Assembly (NCBI GenBank): GCA_963793825.1
Contig: CAWCBE010000009.1
Coordinates: 62,001-126,000, forward strand
From: RYN-230 sp963793825
Lineage (GTDB): Bacteria > Actinomycetota > Actinomycetes > Streptosporangiales > Streptosporangiaceae
Reading direction: 5' to 3'
DNA length: 64,000 nucleotides
The stretch's first letter is position 1, and every line of letters starts with the position of its first letter. The position numbers and the translations under genes are program-made. Under the pieces are notes generated by a model. It ran no database searches. It saw only the letters and a list, made by a program, of their open reading frames with translations, and had not been told where the DNA came from. Below are positions 8,436 to 16,287 of the stretch, one piece after another.

Positions 8436-8478
8436 GCCAGCCGGCCGCCGCGCCGTGCCGCGCGCCAGCGGCGGGGCT

Positions 8479-10779
8479 TCAGCCGAGCGTGGCCGGGGCC
8501 GGCTCGTCGTGGTCGGCGTCCACCCGGCCGAGATGCCGCTCCAGCCGCCACAGCATCTCCAGGTGCTCGTTCACCCACAGCACGAGCAGGGCGTCATACT
8601 CCTCGGCGGGCTGGCCGCTGCCGATCGCCTCGCGGGTGCACTGGAGCAGGTGGCTGCGCACCGCCGGGTCGCGGCGCTGCGGCGGCGGCACCGCGGTGCC
8701 ATGCGCGACCGAATCCCCCAGCGTCACGAACCAGGCCCGGATCGACTGGACCTCCTCCTCGAGCTGGCCCGCACAGGGCTTGAGCCCGTCCGGCAGCACC
8801 AGGGCCGGCCCGGCGCTGCCGTCCGGCCGGCTGGCCGCCCGGCTGGCCGCCAGGTCCTGGAGTGCGGCGAGCGACCGGCCGGCCCGGAGCACCCGGGCGG
8901 CCCCGGCCACCAGCCGCCCGGCCCGTTCCGGGTCCACCCGCTTGGCTGACCGTTCCGCCACGTACTGGCCGAACGTGTCATCCAGCCGGTGCACCGCCGC
9001 CGCGGCGGCCAGCCCGGCCTGGTCCGGGTCGGCGCCGCCGCCCACCCCGGTCAGCCGCTCGACCATGGCGGCCACGTAGTCCGCGGCCCGCGAGTAGGAC
9101 TCGGCCAGGTTCTCCCGGACCAGCGCCGCGGCGCCCCGGGGCCAGAACACCAGCCCCACGCCCAGGCTGATCGCGAAGCCCACCGCGACGTCCTCGATCC
9201 GGACGATGCCCACCTTCCAGCCGGCCGGCTGGATGATGTTGAACAGGATGAGGACCACCACGGTGAAAGCGGCCTGCCCGGCCGCGAACGAGATGACCCG
9301 GGGCGCGTACGCGGCGATCAGCACGGCGACCGGGAGCACTATCCACAGCACCGTGGTGTCGCCGTGCACCGGAATCAGGATCGCGGCGCCGACCACGATG
9401 CCCACCGCCGTCCCGGCCAGCGCGGTGAGCACCGTCCAGCCCGTGCCCAGCGCGTTGGAGCGGAGCACGGACAGGGTGCCCAGGACGACCCAGAAGGAGT
9501 GCTGCAGGCCGGACGTCTGCGCGATGAACACCGCGATAGCCAGGCCGGCCGCGCCGCGGATGCTGTTGCGGAACCAGACCGACCGCACCCCGGAGTGGGT
9601 CACGCCGAAGTCCTCGGCCGCGCGGAGCTCCGAGCGGAGCCAGCCCAGCGGCGCGGCCAGCGCGCCCTGGCTGACAGCGGCGCGCATCCCCGCGGGCCGC
9701 CAGGCGGCGGGCGCGCTGGCCGCCTCCGCGTAGCCGGCGACCTGCCGCGCCGTGTACGACATGGAGTGGATCCGGAACGAGCGGCCGATCATCGTCTGCA
9801 GCGCCGCGTCGTCCGGCGGGCTGGGGGACGCGGAGATCCGGTCGGCGAGCGCCCGCGCCGCGGCGTCCTGGGTGAGTTCCAGCTCGTCGGCCGGGCCGGG
9901 GTGGCCCGGCTCCCCGGACAGCCGGGCGGCGCTGGCCCGCAGCGTGCTGGCGATCGCGCGCAGCGCGGAGGAGTTCTCCTCCGCGCACAACTCCCCGGCC
10001 GACGAGGCCGCCAGTGCGGCCAGCGACTCACACAGCCAGCCCAGCTCGTCGACGAGGGCCGCGAGCGCGACGGCCGGGCCGGTTGGCCCGGTGAGCCGGT
10101 GCGACGTGCTGGTCAGCCGGTCCCGGAGGCCGTCCACGGTGACCCGAGCCGCCCGGGCGCGGGACGCCACCGAGAGGGGATCGCTGCACAGCGCCTCGGC
10201 CAGCACGGCCAGCACCACGCAGGCCCGCGCGGCATCGGCGCGCAGCGTGGCCCGGTCCCGCGGCGGCCACAGCAGCATGACGGCCAGGGTGCCGACGGCG
10301 GCGGCCAGGCCCCAGCCCGCCAGCCGGGCCGGGATGGCCGAGGCCGGCGCGGGGACCGCGACCGCCAGCACGAAGGCGAGGATCGCGGCCGTGCCGCCGG
10401 CCGCGAAGTAGCCGTTGATGAAGCCGGAGAACAGGATTACGAAGCCCACGACGGCCATGGCGCCGGCGGCCAGCCAGGCGTTCCCGGAGCACAGCGTGCC
10501 CAGCGTGACCAGGATCGCGCCCGCTACGCCCAGGCTCAGGTAGGCGGCCAGGCGGCTCCGGGGCGGCCCGGAGAAACTGGCCAGCACCAGCAGCGCGAAC
10601 GAGCCGAACGCGGCGAACAGCGCCGTCTGCGGCTGGTCGATGACCTTGCTGGCGAACGCGAACACGCCGGGCATGACGATCGCGGCCCGGGCGGCGGTCT
10701 TGAGCGAGGACAGCCCCGGATCGCGGATCAGGGGATGCGGAATCGCCGTCCGCCACCTGCCCGCTGCCTTCGCCAGCAA
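8479..10779 (-). CDS. FUSC/YccS-family inner membrane protein, probable exporter
   Basis: This 766-residue protein is predicted to be in the membrane with the duplicated FUSC layout. A first hydrophobic block (about residues 25-175) is followed by a long soluble helical region (about 175-390). A second membrane block (about 395-550) includes SIRGAAGLAIAVFIAQTSGL, QHSFWVVLGTLSVLRSNALG and the typical VGFAISLGVGLVFWPRG, and a helical tail closes the protein. Members export aromatic acids or are of unknown function. TTG 10779 follows GGGAGG at a long distance, so the start is uncertain. It is divergent from the methyltransferase at 10901. Confidence 0.85.
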   Translation of the reverse strand: MLAKAAGRWRTAIPHPLIRDPGLSSLKTAARAAIVMPGVFAFASKVIDQPQTALFAAFGSFALLVLASFSGPPRSRLAAYLSLGVAGAILVTLGTLCSGNAWLAAGAMAVVGFVILFSGFINGYFAAGGTAAILAFVLAVAVPAPASAIPARLAGWGLAAAVGTLAVMLLWPPRDRATLRADAARACVVLAVLAEALCSDPLSVASRARAARVTVDGLRDRLTSTSHRLTGPTGPAVALAALVDELGWLCESLAALAASSAGELCAEENSSALRAIASTLRASAARLSGEPGHPGPADELELTQDAAARALADRISASPSPPDDAALQTMIGRSFRIHSMSYTARQVAGYAEAASAPAAWRPAGMRAAVSQGALAAPLGWLRSELRAAEDFGVTHSGVRSVWFRNSIRGAAGLAIAVFIAQTSGLQHSFWVVLGTLSVLRSNALGTGWTVLTALAGTAVGIVVGAAILIPVHGDTTVLWIVLPVAVLIAAYAPRVISFAAGQAAFTVVVLILFNIIQPAGWKVGIVRIEDVAVGFAISLGVGLVFWPRGAAALVRENLAESYSRAADYVAAMVERLTGVGGGADPDQAGLAAAAAVHRLDDTFGQYVAERSAKRVDPERAGRLVAGAARVLRAGRSLAALQDLAASRAASRPDGSAGPALVLPDGLKPCAGQLEEEVQSIRAWFVTLGDSVAHGTAVPPPQRRDPAVRSHLLQCTREAIGSGQPAEEYDALLVLWVNEHLEMLWRLERHLGRVDADHDEPAPATLG

Positions 10780-10900
10780 TCCCGTGACGATGCCTCCCGC
10801 AGCTCCCGGAACCGGCCGAGATGATGGTATACCGCCAGGGGCGGCCGGCCATTATGCTGCGCCTGGTGAGCAGGCGGATACCGGACCTGGGAGTGCGCTG

Positions 10901-11731
10901 GTGACTGGCCAATGGCTACGCGGCCCGATGCCGGGCCAGGAGAGAGCCGCGCAGATCGACGCCCGCCATCCGCACCCGGCGCGGGTCTATGACTTCTGGC
11001 TGGGCGGGAAAGACAATTTCGCCGCTGACCGGGACGCGGCCCAGGAAGCCATCGCGGCCAACCCGGGGATCGTCGCCGACGCGCGCGCGTGCCGGGCGTT
11101 CCTGGGCCGGTCGGTGCGCTACCTGGCCGCGGAGTGCGGCGTCAGCCAGTTCCTGGACGTCGGCAGCGGGCTGCCGGCCAGCCGTAACACGCACCAGGTG
11201 GCGCAGGCGGCCGAGCCCGGGGCCCGGGTGGTGTACGTGGACAACGACCCGGTCGTGCTGAGCCACTCCCGGGCCATGCTGGTCAGCGGGCCGGACGGCC
11301 GCTGCGACTTCCTCGACGCGGACCTGCGTGAGCCAGACGCCATCGTGGCCGGGGCAGCCCGGACCCTGGACTTCAGCCGGCCGGTCGGCCTGCTGCTGCT
11401 GCTGGTCCTGCACTTCATCCCGGACCCGGACAGCCCGGAGGAGATCGTCACCGCCCTGCTGCGGGCGCTCCCGTCCGGCAGTTACCTGGTGCTCAGCCAC
11501 CCGGCCAGCGACGTCCGGCCCGCCGAGGTCGGCGAGATGACCCAGCGGATGAACCAGCGGATGGCCCGGGCCCACGCGACGCTGCGGGACCGGGCGCAGA
11601 TCACCGGGTTCTTCGCCGGGCTGGACCTGGCCGAGCCAGGCGTGGTGCAGCCCCCGCAGTGGCGGCCCGGCCCGGGCGACCGGGGGCCGGACGGCGTGAC
11701 GGCCTGGTGCGGGGTCGCGCGCAAGCCCTGA
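10901..11731 (+). CDS. SAM-dependent methyltransferase, PF04672 family
   Basis: This 276-residue protein has the actinomycete-specific family opening IDARHPHPARVYDFWLGGKDNFAADR, interrupted here only for length, with QIDARHPHPARVYDFWLGG as the core. The SAM-binding region is FLDVGSGLPASRNTHQVA, and VVYVDNDPVV, DADLREPDAIV and LLLLLVLHFIPD follow. The methyl acceptor is unknown. GTG 10901 is chosen for GGGAG seven bases upstream. These genes are present in many copies in actinomycetes, often near HTH/DUF5753 regulators. Confidence 0.92.
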   Translation: MTGQWLRGPMPGQERAAQIDARHPHPARVYDFWLGGKDNFAADRDAAQEAIAANPGIVADARACRAFLGRSVRYLAAECGVSQFLDVGSGLPASRNTHQVAQAAEPGARVVYVDNDPVVLSHSRAMLVSGPDGRCDFLDADLREPDAIVAGAARTLDFSRPVGLLLLLVLHFIPDPDSPEEIVTALLRALPSGSYLVLSHPASDVRPAEVGEMTQRMNQRMARAHATLRDRAQITGFFAGLDLAEPGVVQPPQWRPGPGDRGPDGVTAWCGVARKP

Positions 11732-11738
11732 CCGGGCG

Positions 11739-12317
11739 TCAGCCGGCCCGCCGCCGGGCGCGCAGGCTGCGGTTCTTCATCAAGTTGCCGCAGCTGGACA
11801 TCTCGCACCAGGACCCCTGACGGCTGTGCGACCGGTCGTAGAAGGCCCACAGGCAGTCCGGGTTGCCGCAGGCCCGCAGGCGCGGCCAGGTGCCGTCCTG
11901 CTCGGCGTCGCGGATCGTCAGCAGCAGCCCGAGCAGCCCGGCGGTGAGGGTGCCGGCTGGTCCCGGCGCCAGTGACACGGCACCACCGGTCCCCACGTCC
12001 AGCCGCAGTTCCCCCCGCCCGGCCAGATCTCGCAGCGGGCTGAGGTCATCCTGGTCCCCGGGCTCATCGCCGGCGTGGCGGATGAGCAGCGCGCGGATGC
12101 TCTCCCGGACCTCCCGGGCCCGCTGCAGGTCCGGCTCAGTGACCTCGGCGTCCGGGCCGACCAGCCCGGCCTCGCGCAGCCAGGGCCGCGCCGTGCCGCC
12201 CCCGGCGAGCAGGTCCGTCCCGGCGTCCAGGTCCCGGGTGTTGACGAAGGCCTGCACCCGGAGCAGCGGCATCGGGGCCTGCTTGAGCCCGGGCGGCACC
12301 CACGACGGCATGGTCAT
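11739..12317 (-). CDS. CGNR zinc-finger transcriptional regulator
   Basis: This 192-residue protein ends with the CGNR zinc-binding domain. The two Cys pairs are in CGNPDCLWAFYDRSHSRQGS and WCEMSSCGNLMKNRSLRARR. The N-terminal part (VQAFVNTRDLDAGTDLL) is the stress-induced ABATE-like domain. It is probably a DNA-binding regulator. The divergent spacer toward 12450 holds two palindromes that could be its operators. ATG 12317 has a weak GGGCGG upstream. Confidence 0.9.
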   Translation of the reverse strand: MTMPSWVPPGLKQAPMPLLRVQAFVNTRDLDAGTDLLAGGGTARPWLREAGLVGPDAEVTEPDLQRAREVRESIRALLIRHAGDEPGDQDDLSPLRDLAGRGELRLDVGTGGAVSLAPGPAGTLTAGLLGLLLTIRDAEQDGTWPRLRACGNPDCLWAFYDRSHSRQGSWCEMSSCGNLMKNRSLRARRRAG

Positions 12318-12354
12318 CCGCCCAGCATAACTCAGACGTGACTATCAAAAGCCC

Positions 12355-12382
12355 TTGACTAGTCATGCGTGACCTGTAAAAC
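12355..12382 (+). promoter_or_regulatory. Probable promoter for the gene at 12450
   Basis: TTGACT at 12355-12360 and TAAAAC at 12377-12382 are spaced by 16 bases in an unusually AT-rich 130-bp spacer. It overlaps both inverted repeats described at 12356 and 12369. Confidence 0.45.
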
Positions 12383-12397
12383 TCATTAACAGGTCAC
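12356..12397. promoter_or_regulatory. Two operator-like palindromes between CGNR regulator and divergent gene
   Basis: A perfect 10-bp palindrome TGACTAGTCA lies at 12356-12365. A 9-bp inverted repeat GTGACCTGT/ACAGGTCAC lies at 12369-12377 and 12389-12397 with an 11-base spacer. Both overlap the predicted promoter. The CGNR protein is the natural candidate to bind them, which is an inference. Confidence 0.5.
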
Positions 12398-12449
12398 AAC
12401 GAGCAAATCGTCCGCGGCGGCGTCAGGCCGCGGGACGGGAGGTAACGCC

Positions 12450-12935
12450 ATGCTCGTGCTGTTGCTGGATGAGCACACCGGGGGCCTGGTCGCCCGGTCG
12501 GCCAAGCCATGGGAGCGGTGGCAGGCCCGGCTGGGGGCGTACCGCCTCGATGAGCACCTGGCCCGGGGCGCTTCACCGGAGACCAGCGCGGCGCTGGCGC
12601 TGCGCGCCCGGCGGCTGGCCCGGCCGGAGTTCCGCCGCGACCTGGCGCGCAGCGCCGAGCGGATCCTGGCCGAGGCGCAGCGGCCCGGGCCTGTCCACCC
12701 GGCCGTCCCGGTGTGCCGGGAGCGGGTGAGGGCGGCCGCGGAGGAACTGGCCCGCGTGATCGACGCGCTGACCGGGCCGGGACTGGTGCCGGTGCGGGGC
12801 GTGGCACAGGTCAGCGTGCTGCTGGCCGACGCCCGCGGGCCGCTCTACTACCGGTACGGCCCCGGTGACCTGCGGACCCGGCTGCGGGAAGCGGCGGGCG
12901 CGCTGGGCCGGCCGGCCCAGTGGCCGTCCCGGTGA
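12450..12935 (+). CDS. hypothetical protein
   Basis: This 161-residue protein starts at ATG 12450, with GGGAGGT at 12436-12442. It opens with MLVLLLDEHTGGLVARSAKP and continues as a predicted helical protein rich in Arg, Ala and Leu, with no signal peptide or membrane span. Codon use is typical for the genome, so it is likely a real gene. I do not recognise the family. It is divergent from the CGNR regulator and shares its operator region. Confidence 0.75.
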   Translation: MLVLLLDEHTGGLVARSAKPWERWQARLGAYRLDEHLARGASPETSAALALRARRLARPEFRRDLARSAERILAEAQRPGPVHPAVPVCRERVRAAAEELARVIDALTGPGLVPVRGVAQVSVLLADARGPLYYRYGPGDLRTRLREAAGALGRPAQWPSR

Positions 12936-12939
12936 CCAG

Positions 12940-12957
12940 CCCCGGAAGGCTCCGGGG
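12940..12957. terminator. Bidirectional hairpin terminator
   Basis: CCCCGGA and TCCGGGG form a 7-bp stem with the loop AGGC. It lies in the 27-bp gap between two convergent genes and can serve both. Confidence 0.65.
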
Positions 12958-12962
12958 CGAGG

Positions 12963-13739
12963 CTAGGTCCGCAGGTAGGACGCGCCGTTGAGGTCCAGGA
13001 TCGTGCCACTGGCCCACTCGGCCTCCGGTGACGCCAGGTACAGCACGGCCGCGGCGATTTCCTCCGGGCCGGGAACCCGGTTGAACGGGCTCTGGGCGCG
13101 GATCTCGCCGCCGCGCGGGCCGGCCAGGCTGCTGGCGGCCATGTCGGTCGCCACGTAGCCGGGCGCGATGGAGGTGACCGCGATCCCGTACGGGCCGAGC
13201 GCGCGGGCCAGGGACTGGCCGAACGCGTTCAGCCCGGCCTTGCTGGCACCGTAAGCCGGCTGGCCCGGCTCGCCGCGGAACGCGCCCCGCGACGACACGT
13301 TGATGATCCGGCCGCCGCCGCGGGGGATCATGTGCTGGACCGCGCACCAGGTCACGTTAGCCGCACCGGCCAGGTTTACCGCGAGCGTCTGGCGCCAGGC
13401 GGCCTGCCACTCCTCGTAGGACACCTCGGTGATCGGGTGCGCGACGAAGACGCCGGCGTTGTTCACCAGCACGTCGAGCCCGCCCAGTGCCCCGGCCGCC
13501 TCGTCCACCATCCGGCGCACCGCCGCCGGGTCGGCCAGGTCGGCCTGGACCGCGACGTGCCCGGCGCCGGGCAGCCCGGCCAGGACCTCGGCGGCCTGGC
13601 CCGCGGACCGGCCGTAGTGCACCGCGACCCGGTCCCCGCGGGCCGCGAAGGCCCCGGCCACCGCCCGCCCGATCCCCCGGCTGGCCCCGGTGACCAGGAT
13701 GGCCCGGCCGGATGCGCGTTCTGCCTCAGCGTCTGCCAT
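12963..13739 (-). CDS. SDR-family oxidoreductase, 3-oxoacyl-ACP-reductase-like
   Basis: This 258-residue classical SDR has the NAD(P) loop VTGASRGIGRAV, NNAGVF, the catalytic Ser in IINVSSRGAF and the YGASK Tyr/Lys pair. SIAPGYVATDM and the C-terminal SGTILDLNGASYLRT are family features. The Arg after GIG and the HYGRSAGQA loop suggest NADP(H). ATG 13739 is preferred over the upstream in-frame start at 13808, since the SDR fold begins right after it. It is divergent from the HIT gene. Confidence 0.9.
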   Translation of the reverse strand: MADAEAERASGRAILVTGASRGIGRAVAGAFAARGDRVAVHYGRSAGQAAEVLAGLPGAGHVAVQADLADPAAVRRMVDEAAGALGGLDVLVNNAGVFVAHPITEVSYEEWQAAWRQTLAVNLAGAANVTWCAVQHMIPRGGGRIINVSSRGAFRGEPGQPAYGASKAGLNAFGQSLARALGPYGIAVTSIAPGYVATDMAASSLAGPRGGEIRAQSPFNRVPGPEEIAAAVLYLASPEAEWASGTILDLNGASYLRT

Positions 13740-13806
13740 CTGGCGATCATCCACCCTCGCGGCCCGCCTCTGGCCACCTGCCCGGGCAGTCGGGCACAAT
13801 GCCGCC

Positions 13807-14244
13807 ATGACCGCCCCGCCGCCCTGCGCGTTCTGCGCGATCCTGGCCGGGCGGCTGCCGTCCAGCCGGGTTTACGAGGATGACCTGGTCATCGCGTTCA
13901 CCGACATCCGGCCGCTGACTCCCGGTCATCTCCTGGTGATCCCGCGCGAGCACGCCGAATGCCTGGGCGAGCTGGACGAGGACCTCGGCGCCCGGGTGTT
14001 CACCGTCGCCTCCCGGCTGGCCCGGGCGCTGCGCCGGTCTGGGTTCTGCGCGGGCACGGACATGTTCCTGGCCGACGGCGTGCTGGCCGGGCAGGAGGTG
14101 TTCCATGTGCACCTGCACGTGATCCCCCGGTACCCGGACGACGGATTCCGGCTCAAGGCCAGGGCGCGGACACCGGACCGGGACGCCCTCGACGCCACCG
14201 CCGCCCAGATCCGCCAGGCGGCCGGGCCGCTCCTCCCGGGCTGA
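13807..14244 (+). CDS. HIT-family hydrolase
   Basis: This 145-residue histidine-triad protein is a nucleotide hydrolase or transferase. The N-terminus CAFCAILAGRLPSSRVYED carries CxxC of the HinT/Fhit type. Next comes FTDIRPLTPGHLLVIPREH, and the active-site triad is HVHLHVIPRY. A zinc-binding Cys pair in this position is common in actinobacterial members. Substrate is unknown. Confidence 0.92.
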   Translation: MTAPPPCAFCAILAGRLPSSRVYEDDLVIAFTDIRPLTPGHLLVIPREHAECLGELDEDLGARVFTVASRLARALRRSGFCAGTDMFLADGVLAGQEVFHVHLHVIPRYPDDGFRLKARARTPDRDALDATAAQIRQAAGPLLPG

Positions 14245-14249
14245 CCCGC

Positions 14250-14330
14250 CGGCGGCCGTACCCGCGCCGCGGCCGCCGGCCGCCGTCGGCCGTACCCCGC
14301 CGCGGCAGCCGGCCGCCGGCGGCCGTAAGG
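14250..14330. repeat. Imperfect duplication of a GC-only 35-bp segment
   Basis: Two similar stretches, each with GGCCGTACCC, CCGCGG and GCCGGCCGCC, lie at about 14250-14285 and 14286-14322 in the gap before otsA. The gap of 184 bases holds no gene. Confidence 0.5.
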
Positions 14331-14428
14331 GTCAGCCGACAGCCGTCAGCGGTCAGCCGACCAGGGATAAAACGCGGCGCACGGGTAGCCTGGACCCAGT
14401 GCTGCCGATCAGAGGAGTTGCTGGCCGC

Positions 14429-16135
14429 GTGAACGAGCAGGCCCCGCCGAACGGCCGGGAAGCGGGCGCCGGCCCTACCGAAGCGGGCGCCGACCCTACA
14501 GAAGACGGCCGGGCTCAGCCCGTGACCGGGCAATACAGCTTCGTCGTCGCGGCCAGCCGGCTGCCGGTGGATAGGACCGAGGGCCCGGACGGCCGGCCGG
14601 AATGGCGGGCCAGCCCCGGCGGGCTGGTCACCGCCCTGGAACCGGTCATGCGGGCCGCCGGCGGGGCCTGGATCGGCTGGCCCGGGTCCCCCGGCGACCC
14701 CCCGGAGCCGTTCGATACTGACGGCATGCACCTGGTCAGCATCGGCCTGTCCGCCGACGAGGTCCGGGACTACTACGAGGGCTTCTGCAACGCGACCCTG
14801 TGGCCGCTGTACCACGACGTCATCGCGCAGCCGGAGTTCCACCGGCAGTGGTGGGACGCCTATGTCCGGGTGAACCGCCGTTATGCGGAAACGGTCGCCG
14901 ACCAGGCCGCGCCGGGCGCCACCGTCTGGGTGCACGACTACCAGCTGCAGCTGGTCCCGGGCCTGGTCCGGGCGCTGCGCTCTGACGTGCGCATCGGCCA
15001 CTTCACCCACATCCCGTTCCCGGGCTACGAGATCTTCGCCCAGCTGCCCTGGCGCAGGCAGATCGTGCAGGGGCTGCTCGGCGCGGACCTGCTGGGCTTC
15101 CAGCGGCAGGGTGACGCCACCAACTTCCTGCGCGCCTGCCGCCGGGGCGCGGGCCTGGCCACCGTCGGCTCCCGGGTCTGGGTGCCGGACGCGCCGCCCG
15201 GCGCCGACATCCCGGGCGCCCCGGCCACTCCCGCGGGCGCCGGGCGCCCCCGCCGGCGGCCCGCCTCGGCCCGCTCGTCGGCGGGCGGCCGTGAGGTCCG
15301 CGCGGCCACCTTCCCCATCTCGATCGACACCAGGAGCTTCGGTGAGATCGCCCAGCGGCCGGAGGTCCAGGCGCGGGCCCAGGAGATCCGGGAGGCCCTC
15401 GGCAAGCCGGATATCGTGCTGCTCGGCATCGACCGGCTCGACTACACCAAGGGCATCCTGCACCGGCTCAAGGCCTACGGCGAGGTCCTGGACGAGGGCC
15501 GTATCGGACCGCCCGGTGCGGTGCTGGTCCAGGTGGCCAGCCCCAGCCGGGAGCGCGTCGAGCACTACCGGCGGCTGCGCGAGGAGGTGGAGACCACCGT
15601 GGGCCGGATCAACGGGACACACGGCGAGGTCGGCGTCGCGCCGGTGCACTACCTGCACCAGTCCTACCCCCGGGAGGAGATGGCCGCGCTTTACCTGGCC
15701 GCCGACGTGATGCTGGTGACGCCGCTCCGGGACGGGATGAACCTGGTCGCCAAGGAGTACGTGGCCTGCCGCCATGACGAGACCGGGGCCCTCGTGCTCA
15801 GCGAGTTCACCGGTGCGGCAGACGAGCTGACCGGTGCGTTCATCGTCAACCCGCACGACATCGACGGCCTCAAGGACGGCATCGTCCGGGCCGCGACGAT
15901 CTCCCCCGCCCAGGCCCGGCGCCGGATGCGCGCGATGCGCCGCCGGGTGCTCGACAACGACGTCGCCCACTGGGCCGACACCTTCCTCAAGGCGCTGCAG
16001 CAGACCCCCGCCGAGGGCGAACACACCCGCCTCAGTCCAGCCGCCGTGCACTATGAGCACGGCGAGCCCAGCGGAGCCGGGCCCGCCGCCCCGGACGCCT
16101 CCGCCGCCTCGCCCCACCCCGCCCGGGCCTCGTGA
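14429..16135 (+). CDS. otsA: trehalose-6-phosphate synthase (GT20)
   Basis: OtsA joins UDP- or GDP-glucose and glucose-6-phosphate to trehalose-6-phosphate, for compatible-solute and mycothiol-era stress metabolism. The 568-residue protein has VVAASRLPVDR, SPGGLVTALEPV, NATLWPLYHDVI, WVHDYQLQLVPG, HFTHIPFPGYEIF, LLGIDRLDYTKGI and the donor-site block VTPLRDGMNLVAKEYVA. A Gly/Ala/Arg-rich insert of about 35 residues sits near residues 255-290. The GTG at 14429 lies 11 bases after AGAGGAG; a GTG at 14399 is the alternative. The stop codon lies inside a 22-bp perfect hairpin stem. Confidence 0.95.
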   Translation: MNEQAPPNGREAGAGPTEAGADPTEDGRAQPVTGQYSFVVAASRLPVDRTEGPDGRPEWRASPGGLVTALEPVMRAAGGAWIGWPGSPGDPPEPFDTDGMHLVSIGLSADEVRDYYEGFCNATLWPLYHDVIAQPEFHRQWWDAYVRVNRRYAETVADQAAPGATVWVHDYQLQLVPGLVRALRSDVRIGHFTHIPFPGYEIFAQLPWRRQIVQGLLGADLLGFQRQGDATNFLRACRRGAGLATVGSRVWVPDAPPGADIPGAPATPAGAGRPRRRPASARSSAGGREVRAATFPISIDTRSFGEIAQRPEVQARAQEIREALGKPDIVLLGIDRLDYTKGILHRLKAYGEVLDEGRIGPPGAVLVQVASPSRERVEHYRRLREEVETTVGRINGTHGEVGVAPVHYLHQSYPREEMAALYLAADVMLVTPLRDGMNLVAKEYVACRHDETGALVLSEFTGAADELTGAFIVNPHDIDGLKDGIVRAATISPAQARRRMRAMRRRVLDNDVAHWADTFLKALQQTPAEGEHTRLSPAAVHYEHGEPSGAGPAAPDASAASPHPARAS

Positions 16136-16180
16136 TGTTGAGTTTGCGGACATCCGAGTGTCCGCAAACTCAACATCACG
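16131..16180. terminator. Perfect 22-bp-stem hairpin overlapping the otsA stop
   Basis: The left arm at 16131-16152 (CGTGATGTTGAGTTTGCGGA, then CA) pairs without mismatch with 16159-16180 around the 6-base loop TCCGAG. The otsA stop TGA at 16133-16135 lies inside the left arm. The stem is only about half GC, unlike the surroundings, and has no T-run. It can end transcription in both directions or mark an inserted palindromic element. Confidence 0.75.
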
Positions 16181-16287
16181 AATGCGGCAGATGGCGCCGC
16201 AAGAGATGTCCCGGGCGAAACAGGCGTTCTGCCGTTACGCTGTGAGGTGGATACCTCACTTATCCGGCAGGGACGGGCCCAGAGGAC

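Noticed and set aside
8989..10824. 611-codon plus-strand frame
   Set aside because: It is the mirror of the FUSC gene; composition is shadow-like and no domain is visible.
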